In this document: in pieces, positions 51,146 through 62,832 of the stretch
Position numbering within the stretch: position 1 is the stretch's first letter
Layout: every line of letters begins with the position of its first letter
NCBI RefSeq assembly: GCF_000004825.1
Contig: NW_008805075.1
Location: forward strand, 621,788-685,787
Length of the DNA: 64,000 nt
Origin: Heterostelium album PN500
Taxonomy: Eukaryota > Evosea > Eumycetozoa > Acytosteliales > Acytosteliaceae
Reading direction: 5' to 3'
The notes under the pieces: model-generated
What the model was told of the DNA's origin: nothing
The model's input: only the letters and a program-made list of their open reading frames with translations
The model's database searches: none
Translations under genes and position numbers: made by a program

Positions 51146-52375
51146 TTATTCACATGGAGCATCAACATTGTCACCTGCCCAAGCTTGATCGTCAGCACGC
51201 GGAATAGCACCAGTGCAATGAGTGATAATCTCTTCCAAACGTTTCCAAAAACCAATAGATGCTAAATATGGATTTAACCAACCATTTGTAATACAATAGT
51301 ATCTATAATTTGTTTAATTAATTAGTTAGTTAATTTCGTTTGATTGATTGATGTATGATGATAGTTCTACATACTTATCAAATGGATTTCTATGATGAAC
51401 AGCATGATCACGCTTTGAAAGAATGATTCCATAGTTCTGAAGGAAGGAAACGAACGATGGTAGGGAATAGGTGTGACTCCATTTGTGGATTTGGTTGGTC
51501 AACATAACCCAGAATGCTAGTTGAACCAAGAAACATTGGAGGAACATGTCGTAGCTATCGTCGTTGACCTTGGCGAATGCAGTGAACAACAACACTGGAA
51601 TGGTCAACATACAGTTGTCACCGTTGGTCTCAATGAAATCGTGTTTGGTCATCTGTGTTGGAACGACATGGTGCTCACGGAACGATCTAATAAAACTGTT
51701 TCCAACCAATGGTGTATCTAAAGATCCCCATGTATCAGCAGCCCCTAATAATAAAAATATTAATAAATATTTATTAGTTAATCAAATCTTTCAGAAGAAA
51801 AGAAATAGAAAAGAAAGAAAAAAAGAAAGAATCATTTTTGTACTACACCTACAATGTACTATTCCAGAGAAAAAGTCGGCAGTCAACATTGCCAAAACAG
51901 TTGACAAAAAGAAAATCCAGATGTTTCGAGCAAAGTACCATGAAAACATCTTTTCGATCGATAATGAGAGGAGAACGACAAATGAAACTACGGAAACAAT
52001 TTCTTGACGACGTTTACCGGCAGTGTATCTCGACTTCAAATCGGCTGATTTCTCTTTGATTGATGATTGTAATATTGATTTACTATTATTATTATTTAAA
52101 CTATTTTCATTACTATTATTATACTCTTCTTCTTCTTCTTCTTCTTGTTGTTTATTGAATGAAACAGATGTCGACACCTGTTGTTGTTGTTGTGATTGTT
52201 TTCTTTGCTTTAATTTACCATTTTCACTATCAACATCTACAAACAACCCTTGAGATGCAGTCGATGGTATAGAAGTGGGTGTCAATGGTTGTTGCTCTGG
52301 TTGCTGTTGTTGATGTTGTTCAATTAAATCATCAAGTTTTGGATATGTAATTCTCTCTTCGTCCAAAGTGGTCAT
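51146..52375 (-). CDS. PEDS1: Plasmanylethanolamine desaturase (PEDS1/TMEM189/Kua family)
   Basis: Three exons: 51847-52375, 51375-51744 and 51146-51302; about 351 residues. The enzyme introduces the vinyl-ether double bond that turns plasmanyl- into plasmenyl-ethanolamine (plasmalogen) in the ER membrane. The N-terminal 115 residues are a Gln/Glu/Asn-rich, probably disordered leader. Then come membrane helices ([34 protein letters not shown]). The His motifs of the family follow: HCRWAADTWGS (made across the first exon junction), REHHVVP, HKWSH, and [18 protein letters not shown] across the second junction. The C-terminus has [17 protein letters not shown]. The first intron uses GTAGTA (at 51846) rather than the nearby GTGTAG, because only that keeps the conserved motif in frame. 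Two short introns and family length support the model. Confidence 0.9.
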
Positions 52376-53562
52376 TATTCTATTCTATTTTGGTCTAGTT
52401 TATATTGATGTTTATAATAAATAATAATTATAATAATATTTCAATGAATTTATTAATCTAACTACTTTTTAATTGCTTATACTAATAGTGATTGTAATCT
52501 TCTAATGTTTAGATTTATAATGAAATCGACAGAAAGATGAAAACGATATGAAAAATGGTGAATCGATGAAAAAAAGGATGAAAAGTGGAAGGTGACGAGA
52601 AGATTGATCTAAAAGTTTAGAAAATAAAGTAATATTATAATCTAAACACAAAATTGATCAAGTTTAAACAGAGTTTTTGATTTGATTGTTAATTTTATCG
52701 ATTGTATGTTGTTGTTATTATTATTTATTTATTATTATCTTTCTTTTAACAAAGTAATCAAAGGTTATAATGAAAGTGAGTTGAGTTGAAGAGTGGATTG
52801 TTTGTGTGGTAGGTAAAAATTATTGATCTGTAAAAGTTATCGAGCTATTGAATTTTTTTTTTTTTTGATTTTTTTTCATGATTTTTTTTTTCTTGACATG
52901 CATTGTTAGATATAATATGGTGTTGCGCAATAATAATCTTGACATGAAATTATGCTGTTTTTTTGTAAAAAAAAAAACAAACAAAAAAAAAAAAAAAAAA
53001 AACCTTTGTTTCATATTGTGACCCCACACTATTGATGAGTTTCTTTTAAATCCATTAAGTGAATTAATATAGAAATAAAATAAGGTCCATGATCATCCTT
53101 CCATTGTTGTAATAATAAAATAAAATAAAAATAATGTAAAGCAATTGAATCGATACTATAAATTAAGAAAGAAGTGTAATGATAAAATAATTATTACTAA
53201 ATAAATAAATAAACTTACTCTTTCTAGGAGGATCCAAAAAAACAATATATCAAAAGAGATTATTTATATATTTTAGAAAGAACAAAAATGAAATAAAATA
53301 AAACAATGTTTGTTTTAATGATGAGTGAACATTCGTCAATCATTTCCAAATCAAGACAAACACACACAAACACACCACACAACAAAACAACAACCAAAAA
53401 GAAATCGATTTTCGAATTTTGTTTTTTTTTTTACAAAACACATACATAATCATGATTAAAATTAATTCAAAGAAAATGGACAACACATTTGTATTTTTTT
53501 TGTTTGATTCGCTAATTAAGATCTTATCTGATTATCGGCCTTTTTTTATTATATATAAGTTT
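52376..53562. other. Intergenic region upstream of the desaturase gene and 3' of the Ca2+-ATPase
   Basis: 1.19 kb with long A runs near 52965-53002 and a CA-rich block at about 53355-53398 (ACACACACAAACACACC). CA/GT-rich boxes are regulatory in Dictyostelium promoters, but the link here is inference. No gene was seen. Confidence 0.45.
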
Positions 53563-56500
53563 TTATTGAGATGATGGGTTTGATGGTAAATAAATAGATG
53601 ATCTTGTTGGACGACGTACAACATCTACAATTGAAGAGTTCTCGTTTGTTTTCTGATAGTTCTTGAATGCGTTGACAACACGAATCTTTTGATGAGTTTG
53701 TCTGACCAATTGCCAACCACGACCGACATCGACAGGTGGTTCGGTAACAGAGTTACGACGTTCATTATCGTTCGATGGTACTTGGTGTGGAACGGAAAGT
53801 GGAAGGTCACCACCGCTCGATGATTGGTTGTCCTCTGGTTTGCTTTGGAGCTCGACCAGTTGAGTGGTTTCCGAGGAGTTGTCGACACTCGATGAGATGG
53901 TGGTGGTTTCCGGTGATTTAGCGATGGTAGCAGCAGTCTCGTTGGAGGCGTTGTTGGTGCTTGGCAATGAGGTGTCGACTGGTGGAGTGTAGATAGTTTC
54001 AGAGGTCTCTGGAAGTGCCTTGGAAACTGGTGCTTCTTTGATTGGGATCAAACGGAGCATCAAACCCCATGGAAGAGCGACGGCACCTGTGATAATACAG
54101 GCTGCCCACTCTTGGATCTTGAGTTGATCGGTTGAGGTGGCGGTGCTACCAAAAGTGACAAACAACACTTGAATGACAACAGTGGCTGCCAATACAACAA
54201 CGAAAATTGGGTTATTCAAGATTCCCTTGAATGGATTGACTTTGGCCGAGAGGAGACGACTGTTGATCTCATTGAAAAGCTGTAAAAATACAAAAGTATT
54301 GAAAAGAATGGTGTAGTGATGTACAGAGTTTTTGGTGATGTTGTAGTCGACGAAATTCGAGTAGATGTCGTGTCCCTTGTATAGCAAAACAAACAAAATA
54401 ACCAATTGTAGAACGGATTGACCAATGATGTTCTTCCACATGTAACGGGTGATGAGTGGAGCGTTCTTTCCGTTGGGTGGACGATCCAAAAGATCGGGAG
54501 TAGGTGGTTCGGTAGCGAGAGCAAGTGCAGCCAATGTGTCCATAATCAAATTGACCCAGAGCAGTTGGACGGCAGTGAGTGGCGAGTGTCCACCACCAGA
54601 GATGGTACCGACAAAAGCAATGGTGACAGCGACAACGTTGACAGTCAACTGGAATTGCAAGAATTTACAGATGGCATCGTAGATGTTACGACCCCACAAT
54701 ACAGCACGAACAATCGAAGCGAAATTGTCATCGAGCAACACGACATCGGAAGCGGCAATGGCGACCTCAGTACCGGCGATACCCATAGAGAAACCGACGT
54801 TGGCCAACTTCAAAGCTGGACCGTCGTTAGTTCCGTCACCAGTGACAGCAACAACCTCACCCAAATCCTTAAGACGACCGACCAACAGCTGTTTGTCAGT
54901 TGGCGAAGAACGAGCGAGAACCTGGAGACGTGGAAGAATAGCATCCATTTCGTCACGAGACAAATTACGGAACTTTGGACCTTCCATACAGATACCGTCG
55001 TCAGTCAAGATACCACAGTTTTTGGCAATGTTACGGGCAGTTACAATATTGTCACCAGTGACCATACGCACGGTGATACCAGCACGTTGGCAGGTACGGA
55101 CGGCGTCTGGAACTTCAGGACGAAGTGGATCCTTGATACCAACGATACCAATGTAGATAAGGTTAGTCTCTGGTGCTTCTTTCTTAAAGTCGATCGATGA
55201 GTCAGCTGGGAAGTCGCGATAAGCAAGTCCAATAGTTCTGAGTGCATCGGTTGCAAAGTTATTGATAGTCTCTTCGAACATTTGACGGACGGCATTGCTG
55301 ATTGGCTGAACCTGTCCGTCTTGATCAATATATCTATCGCATTGAGCTAAAACAATTTCAGATGCACCCTTTTGGTAGAAACGAAGAGTTTTGGCGTCAT
55401 TCTGAACCAAAACACCCATACGCTTACGAGCCGATGAGAATGGATAGAGCTCACGAATCTCCAAACGACGACGAACCTCCTGGTAGTCGGAGCCAAATAG
55501 TTTTCCAAAGTTCAAAAGTGCACATTCAGTCTTGGAACCGATGAACTCTACCTTTCCTTTGGTGGAAACACCTTCGTAGGCGTTGGAATTGATGGCAATA
55601 CCGTCGGTGAGAACTGAGGCGAGATCCTTTGGTGCAGCGGAGGCGAAAGCGGCGCAATCCTCAAAGAGTGAACCAACGTATCCAGTTACAACAGTCATAA
55701 CGTTTTGTGTCAAAGTTCCAGTCTTGTCGGAACAGATGTTGGTAGCGCTACCCATAGTCTCACACGAGGCCAAATGACGCACCAAATTATTCTCTTTGTA
55801 CATCTTCAACATACCGTAGGCAAGAGCCATGGTTACAGCGAGTGGAAGACCCTCTGGCACGGCTACGACAATGATTGTAATGGCACCAATAACCATTCTG
55901 GTGATATCGGAAGCAGCTGAACTTGGAATATCTTCATGATTAACCTTTCTCTCGATGAAATACTTTGGAATGACGATGAGCAACAAGAGAACCGCTGCTG
56001 ACAGACCGAATTTACCAATGTTTCCGGCGAGAACTCCGAGTTTCTCTTGGAGTGGAGTATCCTCTGATTCGACACGAAGCGACATCATTGTCTTTCCGTT
56101 GAATGAGTTTACACCGACGGCAGTGACCAACATCTTACCGAAACCCTCGAGTACCAAACTACCAGAGATGAAGAATGGATCCAAACCATCCTCTGTGAAA
56201 CCCTTCTTGATTGGATTGGACTCACCGGTGATCGATGATTCATCGCAATTGATTGAATGTCCCTCAACAAAGACACCATCGGCACATACAATGTCACCAG
56301 TATCCAACTGGATGATGTCACCGACACGCACATCGAAAATGGAGATCTGACACTGCTCGCCAGAACGAATTGCCTTGATCTGCTTATCGGAAGTCTTCTC
56401 GTTGAGATCACGGAAACGAGCTTGATTCTTGTAGTCGTTGGTCGATGTCACTGCAACGACAATGATGACGGCTACCAAAATGGCGACACCGTCAATCCAT

Positions 56501-56944
56501 CCTGTCTTGGGATCGTCGGAAGTATATGGAATGGCACCTAACACAATCGAAACAACCGCTGCAACAATCAACAAAATCAAAATATGATCTGAAAGTGCAT
56601 CTAAAATAATACTGTATAAAGGTTGATGTGGTGGTGGTGGTAATACATTCTTTCCATATCTTTATAAATTTGCAAAAGTTAGTTATATTTCTTTTGATTT
56701 TTTTTTTGATTATCCACACAAGTTATACTCACTTTTCAATTCTGTGTGTTTCAGTGGAATTTTGTTCGTTTGGTAAACCATTTTTAATTGAGGTTTTCAA
56801 GGCTTCGGCAAGCCCAGTTGGTCCACCCAATTCCTTTAAAAGTTCTGGATTCTTTGGGACATCGACTAACTCACCCAATGTTTTGAGATCCACCTTGAAC
56901 TCTTCGGTCATCGGATCTAATCCGATACTTTGTAGTTCACTCAT
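53563..56944 (-). CDS. patA: Plasma-membrane-type (P2B) Ca2+-transporting ATPase
   Basis: Two exons, 56733-56944 and 53563-56659; about 1,102 residues. It pumps Ca2+ out of the cytosol; the D. discoideum homologue PatA works at the contractile vacuole and plasma membrane. The N-terminal exon has LGGPTGLAEALKTSIKNGL, typical of the P2B leader. Then come the first helix pair (LILLIVAAVVSIVLGAI), the actuator motif TGES near residue 215, PEGLPLAV in helix M4, and the phosphorylation motif DKTGTLTQN with Asp near 382. Nucleotide-binding KGASEIVL and hinge GDGTNDGPALK (P2B wording) follow, then six C-terminal helices. The C-terminal tail, about 170 residues and Ser/Thr-rich, ends with a segment RQTHQKIRVVNAFKNYQ that resembles the calmodulin-binding region of animal PMCA pumps. 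Codon use is strongly biased, suggesting good expression. The symbol is by similarity; paralogues exist in dictyostelids. Confidence 0.92.
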
Positions 56945-58958
56945 TTTATATTATATTGTATATATATATGAAATTATATAATAAATAAACTAATAAATTG
57001 CGTATATTACTATTATTACTATTACTATTATCCTAAAATAAATAAATATCTATCATATAATTATTATTATATTAAATTGGCAAGTCTATAAAAAAATAAA
57101 ATATCTAAACTAAAAATAAATTTATATTGTATTATGATCAAACAGAATATTATTAATACCTGTCTAATATAGTAGAATAGTGATCAAAAATGTTTTGATT
57201 AGTAAATCAATCGATTGTTATTGTTTATTTTATTATTTTTAAACAAAAGTAAAGTATTATTATGAATTAAAAAAAAAAACAAAAAGATTGATAGATAGAT
57301 ACTTGGAGAATGAAAATGAAATGTTTATTATAATTATTTGTTTTATTCTTGATATGTTTTGATTGTTGATTGTTGATTTATCACTTTAATATCTTTTGTA
57401 AATCGAGTGGATATATGTCGTGTCGTGTCAATCAACCAATTTAATTTTTATTTTTTAACAATTGTGTAGTGTTATTTTTGTTGTTGTTATTGTTATTGTT
57501 TTGATAGATTAATTGTGGTGATATGGAGAAGCAGTGATATATTGATATTTATCTTTAGGCTATAATTAAAAATAAACTATCTTTTTGATTTTATAATAGT
57601 GGAAATGAATAATGGATATGAATTTTATGAATTTGGATATCTAACTAATAGATATAGATAGATTGATAGATGAAGATAATAAACCCGCTCATTTTATATT
57701 AAAAATGAATGAGAAACAATAAAATATATATATTAACTTTTTCTTTTTTTTTTTTAAAAAATTATGATAATTTCAAACACAATAACAAATTTTATTTATT
57801 TTGTTGTGTTGTTACATTACTTATTTGATTTGAACAGAATTGAATTGATGTTGTAATTTTTTTATTTGTTTTTTTTTTGTTTTGTTGGGAATGTAAGTAA
57901 TTAAATGTGGGAATATAAAAAAAAAATGATGATGATGATTGTGATGATACATATACAACATTTACATTAAATTTACATGCATATTATAACTTAAATATAT
58001 TTGTAGTAAATATTATAGTCATAGCAGCAAAAACACAAAATTTAATATTAAAATAAAAAATTAACACAATGTATGTTTACATACAATTTCTTTGTTTTTT
58101 TTTTTTTTTTTTGTCTATCTATTATACTTTTGATGTTATTGCTATTGTTTATTAATGTTATAAAAGATAAGACTTATTTTATATTAATGTTTTATTAATT
58201 AATAACAAAAACGAAATTAAAAATAGATTGAAAATAAGACCCACGCATTAAAAATTGGGCTTATCGATAATTAATTAGATCCCGACTTTTTTTAATTTTA
58301 AAAGAAAATTATTAAATTTTTTAAAATAATTTAAAGTTTGCAAAAAAAGGTCGACGGTTGAAAATTTCGTGATAGATGGATATTAAGGATGAGAATTCGT
58401 TTTTTTTTTTTTTTTTTTGAGGATGTGGGTGTGTTTTATTTTAAAGTGGGTGAGCTTTGGAATTTATCTTTTTTTTTTTTTTTGTTTGATAATTTGTTTT
58501 TTGTTTTGTCTTGTTATCAGACTATCAGACTTAATTGTATGACTATATTTACTTTTTTATACTGATTGTATTGATTGTGGTGATCGATTGATTGTTCACT
58601 TGTCGAGTGGTATGAAATTAATTAAGCTTAATTATTAAGATAAACTATTTATATTTGATTTCTTTTTTGTTTTGTTGTTTTTATATACACTAATTAATTA
58701 AATCAATTAATTAGAAACTGTTATTATTATTATTATTACACTACAAGTGTTACTTAGTAAAATGATTATTACTAATATTATATATTTATATATATATTTA
58801 GTTGTGAAAGTTTAACTTTTTTTGTTACTATTGTTTGTTGTTTTTTTATTTGCACCAACATCAGAATTGCAATTCTTTGTTATTATAATAAAATAAAAAT
58901 AAAATAAAAAGATTGGATAAATTTTTATTTGAGAGACACAATAGCATACACTCCACAC

Positions 58959-59042
58959 AAAATATGGTGTTGTGGTGTGTGTTTGTGTTCACTTTGACAC
59001 AAGTCGGTGTCAGTCATCTAAAAACACCCAACACCATATTTT
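58959..59042. repeat. 84-bp inverted repeat with nested hairpin and GT-rich element
   Basis: Arms AAAATATGGTGTTG (58959-58972) and CAACACCATATTTT (59029-59042) are exact complements. With one bulged base the stem gains about five more pairs. Inside lies a second hairpin TTGTGT/ACACAA (58983-58988 with 58997-59002). The run TGTGGTGTGTGTTTGTG resembles GT-rich G-box elements bound by GBF in D. discoideum. Confidence 0.5.
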
Positions 59043-59520
59043 TGGTGAACTACTACTGCCATTACCACAAATAAAGTAGATACAAATAGTAAATGAAATG
59101 ATTCTTTATAAAATTGTTAACATTAACTTAACCAGGTAAGATAACAACAATGATCTATAAATGTATTACTTTCTACTACTACTACTATTACTATTACTAC
59201 CACTACACATGACATGATGAAGGTGGTGAATTGCTATTACTATTGAGTTTACACTTACATTCAATCATCAGATGATTTATGATTAATTAATTAATATGAA
59301 TAAATAAATATTAAAAGTAAGAGGTTGAATGACTCTTTACTTTCGTTTTTACTCTTGATTGACTATTCTAATTAGACCGAGAGAAAGTAACAACAAACAA
59401 CAAACAATAAAATAAATAAAAGTTGATTTTATTTTGTTGTTTTAATATTTTAATAAATAATTTTAACGACTAATTTAAAAAATTTCTCCACAACTTTTAT
59501 TTTACTTTGTTTCTTTCTAG

Positions 59521-59690
59521 TTGTTGGCAAACCTACTTAATGCACCCGGTGTGCCTCACATAAAAATTCATTTGATCAACAACAGATCAAACCTTATCAA
59601 GTCGCCATAGTTTTGCATGCCGCCACCACATTGGAAAGCCGGTTGGCTGTTATCATACAAAGTCAGGTTGCTTTGCAAAAAAACACACTA
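59521..59690. ncRNA. Candidate structured noncoding element
   Basis: About 170 bp clearly richer in G+C than its surroundings and not open in any frame. It can form small hairpins: GCAC-CCGGT-GTGC (59542-59554), TTTGATC/GATCAAA (59571-59577 with 59585-59591) and AGCC-GGTT-GGCT (59637-59648). It fits no tRNA or known dictyostelid class I RNA pattern that I can see. The call is tentative; a regulatory region is the alternative. Confidence 0.2.
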
Positions 59691-60227
59691 CCATAAAATT
59701 GTGTAAACCTTGATCGATTTTGTGTTGATTGTCCAAGATTTTATTTGTTAAAATTTTTTTGGATTTTTTTTAATTTTTGAACAAAAAAAGTTATTTTCAA
59801 AAAAAAAAAATTAGCAACGATCTAAACTAAACTAAAAGCGTGTGGTAACCTTTATGAAAATTCTTGTTGTATTTTGTTTTTTTTGATAATGTTTTTTTGT
59901 CGGACATTCACAGCTAAATGTTGTTATATTGTGGTTGAGTGGGTTTCATAACATCATTAAACAAAACATAACATATGTTACAATATTAGATAAATTGATA
60001 ATTGTGGTCCTCAACAACACCTGGTTGACAACGGAAACGGGAATTAAACACACTAAAAATTAAAAAAAGATCTCTTTTAAAAAACCCACAATTGTGTGCA
60101 CATTCAAGTAAAAATAAAAATAGCTATTTACACATATATGTGTTATGTTGATTAATGTTTGGATAGTTCAAATGAAATTTAATAATTTAAACTACTATTT
60201 TTTGATTTTTTTTTGATTTTTTTTTCT

Positions 60228-61769
60228 TTAAACTTTTCTATTAGGAGCAAGTTGTGTATAAATTGTCGGACCTTCCGTTTGCAGTAGAATATTCTCTATT
60301 AAATTGAATTTGCTTTCCAATATCGGTATTTTAAATACACCTTTTGGATGAGATTGTAGTATTTTCTCAAAGGTTGGATAGTAGTTGGATCCGCCTGGGA
60401 ATTGGTAGCCGTCAGGATGTCGGTAGTGAACCTTGCAATTGTTGATCTCTTTGGCTTTTCCTACGTAGCTGACTGCATAGCAGCCAGGATCGCTCGTACT
60501 AAAGCGAATGATATAGCTGCCCGGTTTGGAGCCGGCCAGTTTCGTATTGATCTCCTGTGTGGAGCAGTCGCCGTGGAATCCGGGCGTCATCACCACCGTC
60601 CACAGGCGCTCCAGTAGCGACGGTCCACAGCCAACACGCATCGGACCAAACCACGTTATAAATCGATTGAATTGCTCCAAAGTCACGGGTGTCTCAACGT
60701 ATTGATCTAGTTCTTCGAATTTCAGCGATGGAATCAATATCCATTTCATGACCAACATGATCCTCGTTGTCAGAGCATAGACATTCAAATCGATGCCAAA
60801 ATAGACAGCGAATCTGTGGATGAATAGCTCCCAGTTGACCGATGTTCTACCGAGGAAGTTGTTCACCCAGAATTCGCGTGCCACCAAGTCGACCGGCACC
60901 AACAGATCAACGATGATTCTATCGATGAGTCGGTGTTCAATGATCGATTGGAAGGAAGGACGATCCGCAGGATTTGCAGACCAACAGTTATTTAGTAATT
61001 CGCACAGCCGAGGTGGGAACCAAGTCAAAAGTGGAGGTCGTATGTTCTTGTCGGTGATGGCATCGATTAGCTGAGGATAACTCGTGAAATGATTGTCGGA
61101 GTATGGATCTCTACCGGCCAGCATCTCCCATAGCGTGATTCCAAATGAATAGACATCACATCGTTCGTCGAATGGTTTGTTTAGTAGTACTTCCGGTGCC
61201 ATGTAGGCAACTCCTGATCCGGCCTGTCCAACGGTGTTTTCACTCGTCTTTAGCCGACACAACCGGAAATCCGCCAGCTTTGCAGAGAAGCTATTTCCCA
61301 GCAATATATTGTTTGGTTTCAAATTTAGATGAATGATTGGTTCCGGCTGATGATGCAGCCAATTCATTGCGAGAACAACATCGTTTGCAATTTTCAATAC
61401 CAGCTTTGCTTCCAGTGGATTGGTACCGGTGCCGCCAGAGGTTGCCTGTTGTTGTTGCTGTTGTTTTATCAGTTGTTTGAATGAGCCTTTCGGCATGTAT
61501 TCTGTTATGATCTGTAGATGCTGATGCGTCAGACATAGACCCATGAACAGTACAATGTTTGGATTCCTCAGTGTCGATAGAATGTATGCTTCGTTTATCA
61601 TTTGAAGTATCAGAGAATCATCGACTCTCTCTATATCGATTCTTTTTATCAGTGCTTCTTGACCTCTGACCAACCCTCTATACACCATACTATTGCTTTT
61701 CGATTCGATCAACTCTATCAATTGTATATCATCACTTGATATTTTCCATTGTTGTAAAATAGTATCCAT
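60228..61769 (-). CDS. SHK-type protein kinase with C-terminal SH2 domain, catalytic residues altered
   Basis: A 513-residue intronless frame. The kinase-like domain spans about residues 14-285: ATP-site Lys in EALIKRI (K42), helix-C Glu about E60, APE at 191-193, and DVYSFGITLWEMLAGRDPYS in the F-helix region. The SH2 domain spans about residues 397-485, with GFHG and the phosphotyrosine-binding Arg in GSYIIRFST (R422). This kinase-SH2 order is that of the dictyostelid SHK family, membrane-associated regulators of signalling and phagocytosis in D. discoideum. Odd: the catalytic loop reads HLNLKPNN, with Asn149 where active kinases have Asp. The metal-binding motif reads DFR instead of DFG, and the Gly loop has no GxGxxG. 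It may be a pseudokinase acting as a phosphotyrosine-reading scaffold. A Gln run (102-108) lies in the N/C-lobe linker. The gene is divergent from the pirin gene. Confidence 0.85.
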   Translation of the reverse strand: MDTILQQWKISSDDIQLIELIESKSNSMVYRGLVRGQEALIKRIDIERVDDSLILQMINEAYILSTLRNPNIVLFMGLCLTHQHLQIITEYMPKGSFKQLIKQQQQQQATSGGTGTNPLEAKLVLKIANDVVLAMNWLHHQPEPIIHLNLKPNNILLGNSFSAKLADFRLCRLKTSENTVGQAGSGVAYMAPEVLLNKPFDERCDVYSFGITLWEMLAGRDPYSDNHFTSYPQLIDAITDKNIRPPLLTWFPPRLCELLNNCWSANPADRPSFQSIIEHRLIDRIIVDLLVPVDLVAREFWVNNFLGRTSVNWELFIHRFAVYFGIDLNVYALTTRIMLVMKWILIPSLKFEELDQYVETPVTLEQFNRFITWFGPMRVGCGPSLLERLWTVVMTPGFHGDCSTQEINTKLAGSKPGSYIIRFSTSDPGCYAVSYVGKAKEINNCKVHYRHPDGYQFPGGSNYYPTFEKILQSHPKGVFKIPILESKFNLIENILLQTEGPTIYTQLAPNRKV

Positions 61770-62832
61770 TTTTTATAATAATAAAAAGTATATATATATA
61801 TATATTATATGTAATATATTTAAAAATAATGTAATTGTACAAATATATTTGTGAAATAAATAAATAAAAAACAAACAGGTTTTTGAAAATATTTTGATTT
61901 ATAGATAAGAAAGATATCTTATCTCTATCTGAATTATAAAATAATAATTAAACTAATAATATAAATGTTTGATACAAAAATAAATCATATAAATAGAAAT
62001 GTGGATTGAACATTTTCATGCTCGTTGTAACCCTTACCAGTCAAACCCAATTAAAGCAATTTAATTTAAATAAATAAAATGATCAAATTTTTCAAATAAT
62101 TAAAAAATCAATTTAAAAAAAAAAAAAAAAAAGCTTTTAAAGTATGAAAGTTGTTTAATGAAAAGAGAACTTTTTTAAATATTATATCTTTGATTACCTA
62201 TTTTTATCGATAATAAAGATATAATATTTAAATCAAGCGAGCTTTTTATATTTTATATGATTACTATAACAGAACTTCAGTGATTTTAGTTTTAATTCTT
62301 TTCTTTTTATCAAAACTAACTACATGACATGATCTCTTGCTTTTTATCATTATTTATCGATTATTTATTATTTATTTTGTAAAAGATTCCACCGGATAAG
62401 TAATAATGAAATCTCTATTATGATACCAGAAGCTAGTTATAAACAACTGCAAAATTCACGAATTGTTTTTTTTTTTTAATTTTTTTTTTAAATTTTCAAA
62501 AAAGGAAAAAATTTTGGTGAGTTCTGAAAAAATGTATTCCGGAACAAACAATATTTGTGTAAACAAATAACACCGGAACATGTATGATTTCGATCTTGTA
62601 TTTTTAGAATTTGATTGCAGTGTTTGAGAATATGTAGTTTTTTAAACTATTTAAACTTTGATTTCTTAAACTTTGAAATCATTATCAATTTTTTAAATTA
62701 ATAGTAATAAATAATAAATAATATTATTTGTTACAAACTTTTATTTATAGCTTTTTATAAATCAATCATATTTAATATCGAATAGATTATATTAAAACAA
62801 CAACAAAAACAAAAACAACAGCAACAATAACA
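61770..62832. promoter_or_regulatory. Divergent promoter region between SHK-like kinase and pirin
   Basis: 1.06 kb of A+T-rich DNA. It contains a TA repeat at about 61790-61806 next to the kinase start and a long hairpin at 62174-62232. No coding frame was seen. Confidence 0.5.
62174..62232. repeat. 59-nt hairpin with 18-bp perfect stem
   Basis: Arms TTTAAATATTATATCTTT (62174-62191) and AAAGATATAATATTTAAA (62215-62232) are exact complements. With one bulged G the stem continues for four pairs (ATTA/TAAT) around a 14-nt loop. A+T content raises the chance level, but the length is unusual. It could be a small RNA precursor or a miniature element. Confidence 0.5.

Larger units (their letters stand above)
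56945..60227. promoter_or_regulatory. Long (3.3 kb) noncoding region upstream of the Ca2+-ATPase gene
   Basis: The largest gene-free stretch of the window. It lies 5' of the Ca2+-ATPase and 3' of the SHK-like kinase. Much is A/T homopolymer. Two parts stand out: an inverted repeat at 58959-59042 with GT-rich flank, and a G+C-richer segment at 59521-59690 with several small hairpins. No open frame of coding character and no tRNA were found. Confidence 0.5.

Noticed and set aside
52820-53029. 69-residue Lys/Phe-rich frame
   Set aside because: Poly-A/T translation only.
54418-55200. 260-residue plus-strand frame opposite the Ca2+-ATPase
   Set aside because: Antisense shadow of a strongly biased coding exon; no start context or domain.
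60086-60200. ACCCACAA motif like the dictyostelid DUSE, about 60 nt before a GTTG sequence
   Set aside because: The downstream sequence lacks the class I motif and a closing stem, so no small RNA gene could be supported.
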